This document shows positions 50,901 through 58,931 of a stretch of 64,000 bases of DNA, piece after piece. The stretch's first letter is position 1. Each line of letters opens with the position of its first letter. Origin of the DNA: Elusimicrobiota bacterium (lineage in GTDB: Bacteria > Elusimicrobiota > Elusimicrobia > UBA1565 > UBA9628); contig JACRDQ010000010.1 in NCBI GenBank assembly GCA_016218545.1, positions 1 to 64,000 on the forward strand. Direction: 5' to 3'. The notes beneath the pieces were generated by a model. It did no database searches, had not been told where the DNA came from, and saw nothing but the letters and a program-made list of their open reading frames with translations. A program made the translations under genes and the position numbers.

Positions 50901-50930
50901 AGTTTATCAGAAATGTCACAACAGCGTCAA
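50901..50930 (-). promoter_or_regulatory. Promoter of the LAGLIDADG-parA-parB operon
   Basis: On the minus strand TTGACG (50925-50930), an 18-base spacer and TAAACT (50901-50906) form a good sigma-70 type promoter. The predicted start is about 40 bases before GTG 50851 and about 70 before ATG 50824. Confidence 0.6.
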
Positions 50931-51059
50931 GTGGAATGTGTAGAAAATGTGGTATTAAGTGTCATGTTATGTTTTTATAGACCTATTGAGGTTGTTTATA
51001 TATCTTAAAGTGTTGTTTGATGTCATTGTGTATCCGGCCTGGAGCAGGGCCGCTCTCTT
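50931..51059. other. AT-rich spacer with terminator-like hairpin
   Basis: The left 80 bases are rich in A/T (TTATATAT, TTTTTATAG), unlike the surroundings. At 51035-51052 a 5-bp stem (CGGCC/GGCCG) is followed by CTCTCTTTT, which looks like a weak terminator for the plus strand. No reading frame or RNA was identified. Confidence 0.4.
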
Positions 51060-51086
51060 TTGACATGACTCACGAATTAGTATGAT
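51060..51086 (+). promoter_or_regulatory. Promoter of the second CNB gene
   Basis: TTGACA (51060-51065), a 15-base spacer and TATGAT (51081-51086) precede the ATG at 51096 by 9 bases. The predicted start lies on or just before the ATG, so the mRNA is likely leaderless. Confidence 0.65.
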
Positions 51087-51095
51087 GCGCTGGAT

Positions 51096-51566
51096 ATGCC
51101 GGGGACAGCCAAGAAGCTCGCGATAAGGCCCGCAGCGCTCGATTGGCTCGGAGACGCGCTCAAGCTTCACGAGGTGCTCGACGAGACCAGCGCGCTCGAG
51201 CACGCGCTCATGAGCCTGCCCACCATCACGCTCGAGGCGTGGACCGCGGGCCAGGAGATTCTGGCTGAGGGCGAGGAAGGCGAGGATTTCTTCGTGGTCT
51301 ACACGGGCCGCGTCTCCGTGCTGCTGAGCAACGGTCGTCCCAAGCCCCGCAAGCTCGGCACGCTCAAGCCCGGCGACTTCTTCGGCGAGATCGGGTTCCT
51401 GCTCAAGGCCGCGCGCTCGGCCAGCGTGCGCGCGGAGACGGATGCGAAGATATTCCGCTTCCCCTCAGCGGAGTTCGAGAGGCTCCTTCGCGACAATCAG
51501 GGCCTCGACAAGTGGGTCAACATCGTGGCCTGCAAGAGGCTGTTGAAGCTCTTCGAAGCGGACTAG
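51096..51566 (+). CDS. Cyclic-nucleotide-binding-domain protein (single domain)
   Basis: The 156-residue protein is a CNB fold. Key parts are AGQEILAEGEEGEDFFVVYTGRVSVL, then the phosphate-binding cassette FGEIGFLLKAARSASV with the conserved Gly-Glu and Arg present, so ligand binding is plausible. No DNA-binding or enzymatic domain follows. It stands alone with a consensus promoter. It is better conserved in the cassette than the CNB protein at 35592. It may be a receptor for the nucleotide handled by the 34632-36854 genes. Confidence 0.8.
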   Translation: MPGTAKKLAIRPAALDWLGDALKLHEVLDETSALEHALMSLPTITLEAWTAGQEILAEGEEGEDFFVVYTGRVSVLLSNGRPKPRKLGTLKPGDFFGEIGFLLKAARSASVRAETDAKIFRFPSAEFERLLRDNQGLDKWVNIVACKRLLKLFEAD

Positions 51567-51574
51567 TCCCCGTC

Positions 51575-52429
51575 TCAGAGGAACGTCTCGAGGAAGTTCT
51601 CGACGAGGACCGGCAGGTCCGGCGCGTATCCCCCCTCCAGCACGCCGAAGCGCTTGAGCCCGGCCCCGGCGATGAGGCCGCCGATACGGCGGAAGCTCGT
51701 CTTCTCGAGCCGGAGCTGGGCGATGGGATCGGCTCTGAAGGCGTCGAAGCCGGCCGACACCGCGAGCACGTCCGGCTTGAAGGCCGTGATGGAGGAAAGG
51801 CCCTTCTCGAGGGCCGCGAGGTAAGCGGCCTCCCCTGTGCCGGGAGGCAGGGGGAAGTTCAGGCAGTTGCCTTCGGAGCGCAAGCCTGTGCCGGGATAGA
51901 GGGGGGACTGGTGCAGGGAGACGAACAAGACGTCCGGCCTGCCGAGCATGATATCCTGGGTGCCGTCTCCGTGGTGCGCGTCGATGTCGAGGATGGCCGC
52001 GCGCAGGGAGGGGCGGGCCCGGCCAAGGACCGAGACCGCGATGGCCAGGTTGTTGAGATAGCAGAAACCCGCTGCCCTGCGGCGGCCGGCGTGGTGGCCC
52101 GGGGGCCGCATCAAGGAGAAGCCGGGCTCTCCGGCCGCGGCGGACATGGCCGCGGAGACCGCGCACGAGGCGGAGAGCATGGCGAAGAGCTCGATGCCGT
52201 CGTAGTGGGGCGTGTCCTCGTCGCAGTAGAGGCCGTCCCGCACCGAGGAGAGGTGCCCCGGGTCGTGGGCCAGGGCTGCGTCAGCCTCGGTCGCAGTGTA
52301 GTCGGGGGGCAGGAGCGCCCGGCCCGAGCGCTTGAGCCTTTCGGCCGCGGAAGCGACGCGCTCGGGAGCGTCCGGATGCCCGGGCGTGTGGTAGCGCAGG
52401 CACTCGAGGTCGCAGTAGATCCGGCTCAC
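51575..52429 (-). CDS. Histone-deacetylase-superfamily amidohydrolase, probable acetylpolyamine deacetylase
   Basis: The 284-residue protein has the HDAC zinc-site motifs: LMRPPGHHAG (tandem His), AILDIDAHHGDGTQD (Asp/His ligands) and VSAGFDAFRADP. Neighbouring polyamine genes make acetylpolyamine deacetylation the most likely reaction; acetoin-utilisation-type (AcuC) or other acetyl-amide substrates are alternatives. It overlaps the agmatinase gene by 4 bases. Confidence 0.8.
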   Translation of the reverse strand: MSRIYCDLECLRYHTPGHPDAPERVASAAERLKRSGRALLPPDYTATEADAALAHDPGHLSSVRDGLYCDEDTPHYDGIELFAMLSASCAVSAAMSAAAGEPGFSLMRPPGHHAGRRRAAGFCYLNNLAIAVSVLGRARPSLRAAILDIDAHHGDGTQDIMLGRPDVLFVSLHQSPLYPGTGLRSEGNCLNFPLPPGTGEAAYLAALEKGLSSITAFKPDVLAVSAGFDAFRADPIAQLRLEKTSFRRIGGLIAGAGLKRFGVLEGGYAPDLPVLVENFLETFL

Positions 52430-53220
52430 TGCCGGGCGAGCATCCAGCCCATGAGCCGGTAGAGGACCTTGGAAGCGGCGAGTTCCGAGGAGACCTCGTG
52501 CTTGCCAGGGCAGAGCTCCATGATGTCGGCGCCCACGACCCTGCGGCTCATGAACACGGCCCGCAGGAGGTCCAGGGCCTCGTACCAGCCGAAGCCTCCG
52601 GGCTGGGGGGTGCCCACGCCCGGCACCACGGAAGGGTCGAACCCGTCGAGGTCCAGGGAAAGGTAGACCGTGCCCTTGAGGGAAGCGAGGACCTTCCTGG
52701 TCAGGGCCTTGAGGTCGCGGTGTTCGTGCATGAAGAAGGTCGTGACCTTGCCCTGCCCCACGAGGTGGGCTTCCTCCTCGCCCACGGAGCGGATCCCGAC
52801 CTGCGTCACCGGGCAGAGCCTGGAGACCGGGAACATCGCGCAGGCGTGGTTGTGGGGGGAGCCCTCGTAGGTAGGCCGCAGGTCGGCGTGCGCGTCGAAG
52901 TGCAGGACCGAGAGGTCGGGCCAGCGCTCGAGGTGGGGGGGGATGATCGCCTGGGAGAGCGAGTGCTCGCCTCCGACGGAGAAGACCGTCTTGCCCAGCT
53001 TGAGCAGGCGGGAGACCGCGGCGGAGACCTTGGGAAAATAGGCCTCGGCGCTCAGGCGCCCCGAAGGCAGGCTCATGGTGTGGATGCCGGCCTTGTAGGT
53101 CTGGCGGCCCAGCTCCTCGTCGAAGAGCTCCAGGCCCAGCGAGCCCGCGAGCAGGGCCGCCGGGCCCTGCCCCGTGCCTTTGCGGTGGCTCGTGGTCCTC
53201 TCGAACGGCAGGAGGAGCAC
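52426..53220 (-). CDS. speB: Agmatinase/ureohydrolase (start probably further upstream, non-canonical)
   Basis: The ureohydrolase motifs are present: GGEHSLSQAI, LHFDAHADLR and SLDLDGFDPSVVPGVGTPQPGG, with the Mn-binding Asp/His set complete. It should convert agmatine to putrescine and urea. From GTG 53220 it has 264 residues, shorter than usual. Reading the same frame upstream gives RGQFLGVTAPLRDARFAV, which matches the start of agmatinases, but no ATG, GTG or TTG is available. An ACG at 53308-53310 would give about 294 residues. Either a rare start or a sequence error is implied. It overlaps the deacetylase gene. Confidence 0.85.
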   Translation of the reverse strand: MLLLPFERTTSHRKGTGQGPAALLAGSLGLELFDEELGRQTYKAGIHTMSLPSGRLSAEAYFPKVSAAVSRLLKLGKTVFSVGGEHSLSQAIIPPHLERWPDLSVLHFDAHADLRPTYEGSPHNHACAMFPVSRLCPVTQVGIRSVGEEEAHLVGQGKVTTFFMHEHRDLKALTRKVLASLKGTVYLSLDLDGFDPSVVPGVGTPQPGGFGWYEALDLLRAVFMSRRVVGADIMELCPGKHEVSSELAASKVLYRLMGWMLARQ

Positions 53221-53314
53221 CGCGAAGCGCGCGTCCCTGAGCGGCGCCGTGACGCCGAGGAACTGCCCGCGGACGGGCTCTCCCGCGCAGACGAGGGGGC
53301 GCTTGGCCGTAGGA

Positions 53315-54364
53315 TTATCTCTGGGCCGCGACCGGCTCTCGCTCGAGGACCGCGTTGAGGTTGCGCGCCTTGCGGCCCTTCCAGCTGCCCTTGTGGTAGC
53401 CGTACGAGGCCAGGAGCGGGAAGGCCATGGAGGCTTCGGCGAAGACCATCTGCTCGTAGACGGTGTCTACCTTGCCCCAAGAGCAGGCCTCGCGCAACGT
53501 CGAGCCGGACAGGGCGCCGTCGCGCTCGTCGGCCACCGTGATCTGGACGGCGTAGCGGTGCATGACGGTGTCGAAGCCGAGCATCTCGGGCCCCACGGTC
53601 ATGTCCTGGGCGAAGTTCTTGGGCACGCCGCCGCCGAGCATGAGCAGGCCCGTCTGCTTGCTGGCGAGCTTGAGCTTGATGAGCTCGAGGAAGTCCTTGG
53701 CCGAGTCGATGGAGAGGTGGCGCTCGGGGTGGTGCCACTGGTGGTGCAGGAGCCCGAAGCCCGCGGAGCAGTCGGAGAAGGCGGGCACGAAGATCGGCAC
53801 GCCCTTCTCGTAGGAGGCGCGCACGATGGAGTCCGCGCCCTTGCGGTTCTGGGAGAGCCAGCGCCCCATCTCGAGGATGAACTCGCGGGAGGAGTAGGGC
53901 CTGGTCTCGAGCTGGCCCGCGATGTCCGAGATCGTCTTGTCGCACTGGCCCAGCTCGTCCTCGTCGATGAAGGTGTCGTAGATGCGGTCCACGCGCGCGC
54001 GGCGCAGGGAGTGGTCGTCGACCCACTTGGTGCCCTTGTAGTGCTTGTAGCCCAGGGCCTCGAAGAAGTCCTGGTCTACGATGTTGGCGCCCGTGGACAC
54101 GATGGCGTCGACCATGTTGTTGTTCACGAGGTCGTAGAAGGCCTTCCTGAGGCCCGCGGACACGAGCGAGCCCGCGATGCAGAGGAAGATGGCGCAGTCC
54201 TTGTCTGCGACCATCCGGTCGTAGATCTCCGAGGCTCGGGCGAGATCGCGGGAGGAGTAGGCCATCTTGGACATGGCCTCGACGATGGGGACGGCGTTGT
54301 GCTTCTTGATGTCGAAATGCTCGATCGGCTCTTTGAGCAGGGCGGCCTTGGCTTTGCTCGGCAT
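53315..54364 (-). CDS. Deoxyhypusine synthase-like aminobutyltransferase (homospermidine-type)
   Basis: The 349-residue protein belongs to the deoxyhypusine synthase family. The catalytic Lys is in EACSWGKVD, and other family segments are SAGFGLLHHQWHH, LLMLGGGVPKNF and TGANIVDQDFFEALGY. Bacterial members lack an eIF5A partner and make homospermidine or related branched/guanidino polyamines. Start ATG 54364 has GGAGGAAAG upstream. It precedes agmatinase, forming a polyamine pathway set. Confidence 0.88.
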   Translation of the reverse strand: MPSKAKAALLKEPIEHFDIKKHNAVPIVEAMSKMAYSSRDLARASEIYDRMVADKDCAIFLCIAGSLVSAGLRKAFYDLVNNNMVDAIVSTGANIVDQDFFEALGYKHYKGTKWVDDHSLRRARVDRIYDTFIDEDELGQCDKTISDIAGQLETRPYSSREFILEMGRWLSQNRKGADSIVRASYEKGVPIFVPAFSDCSAGFGLLHHQWHHPERHLSIDSAKDFLELIKLKLASKQTGLLMLGGGVPKNFAQDMTVGPEMLGFDTVMHRYAVQITVADERDGALSGSTLREACSWGKVDTVYEQMVFAEASMAFPLLASYGYHKGSWKGRKARNLNAVLEREPVAAQR

Positions 54365-54452
54365 GGTCTTTCCTCCGTCCTCAATAATTTGGAAAAAAGA
54401 TTTTATAACAATATGCGAGGGGAAACCAAGATTGATCGAGCGGAGAGCGTTT

Positions 54453-55589
54453 TTGCCGAGGAGCCGGAAGGCTCTGTGCCTGCTCATCGCGGGGCTGCTG
54501 GTCGCGGCCGCCGCGGTGGAGAGCGCGCACGCGTACAGGAAGCGCAAGAATCCCCGGCGCAAGAAAGCCGCTGCCGCGGCCGCCGTCCAGCCGGCAGGGC
54601 CGGTCGTGCCGGCCGGGCCGCCGCCCCTGCTCGCCCCCGGCAGGTGGGACCCCGGCGTGCGCAGCCGCATCGAGGAGTTCATCCGCAGCCAGGGGAAGGA
54701 CGCGCCGGAGTACGACCCCAACACCCCGCCCGTGGCGGTCTTCGCTCTCAACGACGTCCTGATCGTCAACGACCTGGGCGAGGCGGTCTTCCAGCGGATG
54801 GCCCTCTCTTCTCAGACCGCGGTGGCGGCCTTCGACTTCAGGCTCGACGAGGACTTCTGGCCCATCCTCCCGGCCGCGTTCGGCCGCCATCGGCTGCGCG
54901 CGGACTACCAGCAGCTCCTGGCCGTGCCCGTGTCCGTGTGGCCCAGCCAGCCCGCCTACCGCCGCATGCGCAAGGGCTTCGTGCGCATGTACCGGGACTT
55001 CTGCTCCCAGCGCGGCCGCAAGGAGTGCCGGGGCCTGCTGGCGAGGATGTTCAAGGGCTACAGCGAGGACGAGGCGGTCTCCTACGCCAAGGACGTCATC
55101 CTCGACGAGCTCAACCGCCCCCTGGGACTGGAGTTCCTCGAGGACCGCGGCAGCGACCCGGCTCCGGAGAGGATCAGGACCGGCCTGCGTCCGGTGCCCG
55201 AGATGAAGGACCTGCTGGCCGTGCTCGGCAAGGAGGGCTTCGACGTCTTCGTGGTGTCCGAGGACAGCCAGATCGCGCTGCGCCAGCTCGTCAAGCATTT
55301 CGGCCTGCCTCCGGAACGAGGCCTTGGGATCAAGGTCGCGATGAGCTCGTCCACTTTCTTTTTGTCCGACGAGGTCGAGCCGCCCTTCCCCTTCCGCAGC
55401 GGGAAGCTCGAGGCCGTGCTGTCCGCCGGCGGCAGGCCGCCGGCCGTGGTGGTGGCCAGGGGCGCGGACGACGCGGCCCTGCTGAGCTATGGGGAGGGAT
55501 TGAGGCTGCTCATCGACGACGGGGACCAGTCCCTGCGGCGGGTGGGCATGGACCGCGGCTGGCTCATCCAGCCGGCTTTCGGGCCGTAG
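54453..55589 (+). CDS. Secreted HAD-fold protein lacking the catalytic Asp pair
   Basis: The 378-residue protein (TTG start 54453, GGAG site 7 bases upstream) has a signal peptide (MPRSRKALCLLIAGLLVAAA) and then a HAD-like fold with motif region VAVFALNDVLIVND. Active HADs read DxDxT here; the nucleophile position is Ala and the second Asp is shifted, so catalysis is doubtful. FVVSEDSQIALRQL and LLIDDGDQS resemble motifs II/IV. Similar secreted HADs include phosphorylcholine phosphatase relatives. It diverges from the polyamine cluster with AT-rich promoters at 54390-54420. Confidence 0.65.
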   Translation: MPRSRKALCLLIAGLLVAAAAVESAHAYRKRKNPRRKKAAAAAAVQPAGPVVPAGPPPLLAPGRWDPGVRSRIEEFIRSQGKDAPEYDPNTPPVAVFALNDVLIVNDLGEAVFQRMALSSQTAVAAFDFRLDEDFWPILPAAFGRHRLRADYQQLLAVPVSVWPSQPAYRRMRKGFVRMYRDFCSQRGRKECRGLLARMFKGYSEDEAVSYAKDVILDELNRPLGLEFLEDRGSDPAPERIRTGLRPVPEMKDLLAVLGKEGFDVFVVSEDSQIALRQLVKHFGLPPERGLGIKVAMSSSTFFLSDEVEPPFPFRSGKLEAVLSAGGRPPAVVVARGADDAALLSYGEGLRLLIDDGDQSLRRVGMDRGWLIQPAFGP

Positions 55590-55612
55590 GGGTAACGGTC
55601 CGGCAATTCTGA

Positions 55613-55618
55613 TAGAAT
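55613..55618 (+). promoter_or_regulatory. -10 box (TAGAAT), near-leaderless promoter
   Basis: TAGAAT lies 8 bases before the ATG at 55627, so the transcript would start about 1-2 bases before the start codon. No Shine-Dalgarno is visible. Confidence 0.5.
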
Positions 55619-55626
55619 GTGACGAC

Positions 55627-56430
55627 ATGAAGACCTCCGGGACCGCCATGGCGTGGCTGCTGGCCTCCAGCCTTCTGGCCGGAGGTCCTGCCTTGGCCGC
55701 GGCGCCGAAGTCCCGGGCTCAGGCCAAGGCCCAGGCCCCTGCCGTCGTCCCTGCCGCTCCAGCGTCCCTGCCCGCCCCGCTCGAGCCTCCTCGGGCGCAG
55801 GCCAGGGGCAGGGTCGTGTCCGCAGCCATGCTCGAGCCGCTCATGCAGCTGGTCTTCAAGAAGGGCGACGACGACTTCACCCTGAAGGGCGGCATCGCGG
55901 CGGTGCTGGGCGTGCCGGACCCCACGAAGACCAGGACCGAGATGCTCTCCGCGCGCAAGACCACGGACGGGTGGAGGCACTTGTGCAGCGTCACTCTCCA
56001 CGCTCCCTCAGGAGGGGGCCGGCCCGTGCCCGGAGAGCTCGTGTTCTGGGCGAACCGCAAGGTCGGCCGCGGCAGCGAGGACTTCTACGCCCGCGTCTCA
56101 TTCGACGGGAAGCTCCTCAAGGCCATCGTGCGCGAGGACAAGGCGGATGAGAAGGGCTACGTCATCCGGGGAGCGGGGCAGCCCATGGCTCTGGAGATCC
56201 GCTCCCAGGAGGCTCAGGAGCGCGTCCGGCGCGAGCTCGAGCTCTGGCTCTACGGCAGCGGGCTCAAGCCCAAGCACGGCAAGAAGCACCTCGAGCGGCT
56301 CGGAGCGTTCGCCAAGGCGGCGCCCAAACCCGCCCCCCCGGCCGAGCAGGAGGAGGAGGGGGCCGAGGAAGAAGGCCAGCCTGCGGCGGAAGATGAGCCT
56401 GAGCCTGCCGAGGTCCAGGACGAGGATTAG
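55627..56430 (+). CDS. Secreted protein of unknown function with acidic tail
   Basis: The 267-residue protein has a signal peptide (about 1-25), an Ala/Pro/Gln-rich segment (26-55), and a mid-domain (about 60-220) with no match I recognise (VFKKGDDDFTLKGGIAAVLG). The tail after residue 235 is rich in Glu, Ala and Pro. It has its own promoter and converges on the TatD gene, with overlapping stop codons. No function is proposed. Confidence 0.6.
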   Translation: MKTSGTAMAWLLASSLLAGGPALAAAPKSRAQAKAQAPAVVPAAPASLPAPLEPPRAQARGRVVSAAMLEPLMQLVFKKGDDDFTLKGGIAAVLGVPDPTKTRTEMLSARKTTDGWRHLCSVTLHAPSGGGRPVPGELVFWANRKVGRGSEDFYARVSFDGKLLKAIVREDKADEKGYVIRGAGQPMALEIRSQEAQERVRRELELWLYGSGLKPKHGKKHLERLGAFAKAAPKPAPPAEQEEEGAEEEGQPAAEDEPEPAEVQDED

Positions 56431-57224
56431 CCGGTCCTGAAGAGCTCCTTCCCGTTCTCCATGGTGGACGCTGCCGCCGACTCCACGGTGGTCTTCCACA
56501 CCTGGGCCAGGCGTTCGACGATCTCAGGGAGCAGGGAAGGCTCGTTGCGCTCGCCCCTGCGGCTCTGGGGCGGCAGGTAGGGACAGTCCGTCTCCAGGAC
56601 CGTGCCTGCGGGGCCCACGCGGCTGAAGGCCTCGCGCAGGAGGTCGTTCTTCGGGTAGGTGACCGGACCGTCCGCTCCGATGGCGAACCCCAGCCCGGCG
56701 CAGGCCAAGGCCTCCTCCGGCGTGCCTGAGAAGCAGTGCACCACGCCCCAGAACCTGCCGCTGCGCGGCGGGCCGTGGAACTGGCGCTGGAGCAGGGCGA
56801 TGAGGTCCGGGTACGCCTGCCTGCAGTGCAGGACCACGGGCATGCCCCACTCCTTGGACGCGGCGAGCAGGCGCTCGAGCACCTGCTGCTGGAGCTCCTT
56901 CGGGGTGGAGGCGTTGTTCGGACTGTAGTCGAGCCCGATCTCTCCCACAGCCGCGACCTCGGGCAGGCGGACGAGCTTCTCGAGCTCGGCGAGGCCGCGC
57001 TCCGTGAACTCGGCCGCGTGATAAGGGTGCAGGCCCAGGCCGGCGCGGATGAAGGGCCGGGCGCGCGCCAGGGCCACGGCCGCGGGCCAGCCGGAGGGGG
57101 AGTCTGCGATCTCCACGAACCGGCGCACGCCTGCCGAGGCCGCGCGCTCGAGCGCAGCCTCCCGGTCCGCGTCAAAGGCCTCGTCCAGGAGGTGGGTGTG
57201 GGTGTCGAAGAGCGGGGGCTTCAT
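56427..57224 (-). CDS. tatD: TatD-family deoxyribonuclease
   Basis: The 265-residue protein has the canonical TatD pattern: DTHTHLLDEAF, GEIGLDYS, VLHCRQAYPD, HCFSGTPEEA and ETDCPYLPP. It is a closer match to the family than the TatD-like gene at 236. Expected activity is metal-dependent 3'-5' exonuclease on DNA or RNA. It overlaps the TPR gene start region at 57221-57224. Confidence 0.93.
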   Translation of the reverse strand: MKPPLFDTHTHLLDEAFDADREAALERAASAGVRRFVEIADSPSGWPAAVALARARPFIRAGLGLHPYHAAEFTERGLAELEKLVRLPEVAAVGEIGLDYSPNNASTPKELQQQVLERLLAASKEWGMPVVLHCRQAYPDLIALLQRQFHGPPRSGRFWGVVHCFSGTPEEALACAGLGFAIGADGPVTYPKNDLLREAFSRVGPAGTVLETDCPYLPPQSRRGERNEPSLLPEIVERLAQVWKTTVESAAASTMENGKELFRTG

Positions 57225-58906
57225 TGCCGGCGGGCTCCCCGGCCGCCAGGCGCGTTCTTCTCGGTCCTGGACGGGGAGACGCGGCGGTAGTAGGCCAGGA
57301 CATCAGGGTCGGTCTCGCGGCCGAGGTACTCCTTGAGCGCGTTTTCCGCTCCGGGCGAGCCCTTGTAGTAGTGGTCCATGACCATGGTCTTGGCCAGGAA
57401 GCGGACCGTGGCGGAGGGGTCGGAGAGAGCGGTCACGGCCCTGGGGAAGGTGTTCTCGGGGTCGAGGTCCGCGAAGAGGTTCAGGCTGCGCGCCCGGGTG
57501 AAGGGGCTGGCGGCGCCCAGCCACTCGGCCTTGCGGCTGAGCAGGGCGGGCTTGAAGTCCCTGGCCAGGCTGAAGAGCGCGAAGTCCGCGTTGTGGCGCA
57601 CGATCTCCGTGTCGTCGTCCAGGAGGCCGCCCAGGGCCTCGATCCAGCGCGGGTCGAGCAGGGCGGCCGCGCGCTCGCAAGCCTGGGCGCGCAGGGAAGC
57701 GTCCTCGGACCTGAGGAACTTGCCCAGGAGCGGGGCGCGGACGTCCCTAAGGGCCTCCTCGCGGCGGAGGTCGAGGACTCGGCGGATGACGTTTTCGACC
57801 GGCTCTCCGTCCGCCCAGTCGGGCCTCTGCATGTAGACCGCGACGAGGAAGGGCAGGGCTGCCTCAGGGTCCGCCCGGTGCTTGAGGCAGAGCTCGGCCA
57901 GCTTCTGGGCGCTGTAGAGGTCCGCCGGGTTCTTCCTCCAGGCGGCCGAGAGGGCCTTGACCGCTGAGTCCGGGTCCCGGTCCACCAGTGCCACGGCGCC
58001 GATGGCAGCCAGCACGCCCGCGTGGTTCGGGTCGCGGTTGACCGCCTCGAGCACCACGGCCCGCACCGCGTCGGTCTCGCCGCGCGCCAGGCCCGAGAGG
58101 ATCATGGTGGAGAAGGCGGCCGGGCTGTCCGGGTGGAGCGCGGCGAGCTCCTTCAAGCGCTCCCTGGCCGCGGCCGGAACCCCGGCATCCCGGCCCGACA
58201 GGGCCATGGCGGCCAGGCGTCCGAGCTCGTTGAGCGCCAGGCGGCCCTCATGGGTGTCGGGCCCGGAGGCCGCGGCCTTGACGTACCAAGGCACCGCGGA
58301 GGAGAGGTCGTTGACGGTCCGGCTCAGGAGCTCGGCGCCATAGAGCAGGAGGGACTGGTCTGCGGGCTTGGCCGAGAGGCCCGCGTCGATGAGCTTCATC
58401 GCGGCCTGGATGTCTCCCCGGGACGCTGCGATGTGCGCGAGGTAGTTGTAGAGGAGCGGGTCGCCGGGAGCCGCGGCCAGGCGCTCGCGCAGGCGCGCTT
58501 CGTTGGCCGGAGACCCGTCGAACGCCGCGCCTCCGAGGAAATGGCGGCCCCGGTAGACCAGGACGTCCAGGTGGCTGCGGAGGAAGGTCTCCTCGCCGAA
58601 GAGGCTGCGCGCCGCGCTCATGACGAAGAAGGCGTCCTCGATGCGGCCGGACTTGTGGAGCTCGTCAGCCAGGCGCAGGTGCGCGGCCGGGTCTAGGTAG
58701 CGCTCCCTGAAGGCCTTGCGGGCCTCGGCCAAGGAACGCGGGATCCGGCGCGTGGGGCCCGAAGGCTGGGAGGACTCGGCCTGCCGGGAGGTCCCGGGCT
58801 TGAGCCAGCCCCAGAGCAGGACGCCGTAGGCTGCCAGGGCTCCGGCGATGGCCACCAGGATGGCGCCGATGACCAGGGTGGAGGTGCGCGATCGTCTTTT
58901 TCTCAC
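57221..58906 (-). CDS. Membrane-anchored TPR/HEAT-repeat protein
   Basis: The 561-residue protein has one N-terminal membrane helix (about 10-35), then TPR-like units (about 65-330) such as PADQSLLLYGAELLS. HEAT-like pairs follow (about 375-540) with RAQACERAAALL and PSATVRFLAKTMV. The start is GTG 58906 without a good ribosome site. The body should be periplasmic. It is a likely scaffold; no partners are known. The tatD gene overlaps its end. Confidence 0.65.
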   Translation of the reverse strand: MRKRRSRTSTLVIGAILVAIAGALAAYGVLLWGWLKPGTSRQAESSQPSGPTRRIPRSLAEARKAFRERYLDPAAHLRLADELHKSGRIEDAFFVMSAARSLFGEETFLRSHLDVLVYRGRHFLGGAAFDGSPANEARLRERLAAAPGDPLLYNYLAHIAASRGDIQAAMKLIDAGLSAKPADQSLLLYGAELLSRTVNDLSSAVPWYVKAAASGPDTHEGRLALNELGRLAAMALSGRDAGVPAAARERLKELAALHPDSPAAFSTMILSGLARGETDAVRAVVLEAVNRDPNHAGVLAAIGAVALVDRDPDSAVKALSAAWRKNPADLYSAQKLAELCLKHRADPEAALPFLVAVYMQRPDWADGEPVENVIRRVLDLRREEALRDVRAPLLGKFLRSEDASLRAQACERAAALLDPRWIEALGGLLDDDTEIVRHNADFALFSLARDFKPALLSRKAEWLGAASPFTRARSLNLFADLDPENTFPRAVTALSDPSATVRFLAKTMVMDHYYKGSPGAENALKEYLGRETDPDVLAYYRRVSPSRTEKNAPGGRGARRQ

Positions 58907-58931
58907 GTTGGTCCCGGGCGCGGGGAAGGCC

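Noticed and set aside
51035..51061. Strong intrinsic terminator
   Set aside because: Stem is only 5 bp with an 8-base loop and a mixed C/T tract; listed only as terminator-like.
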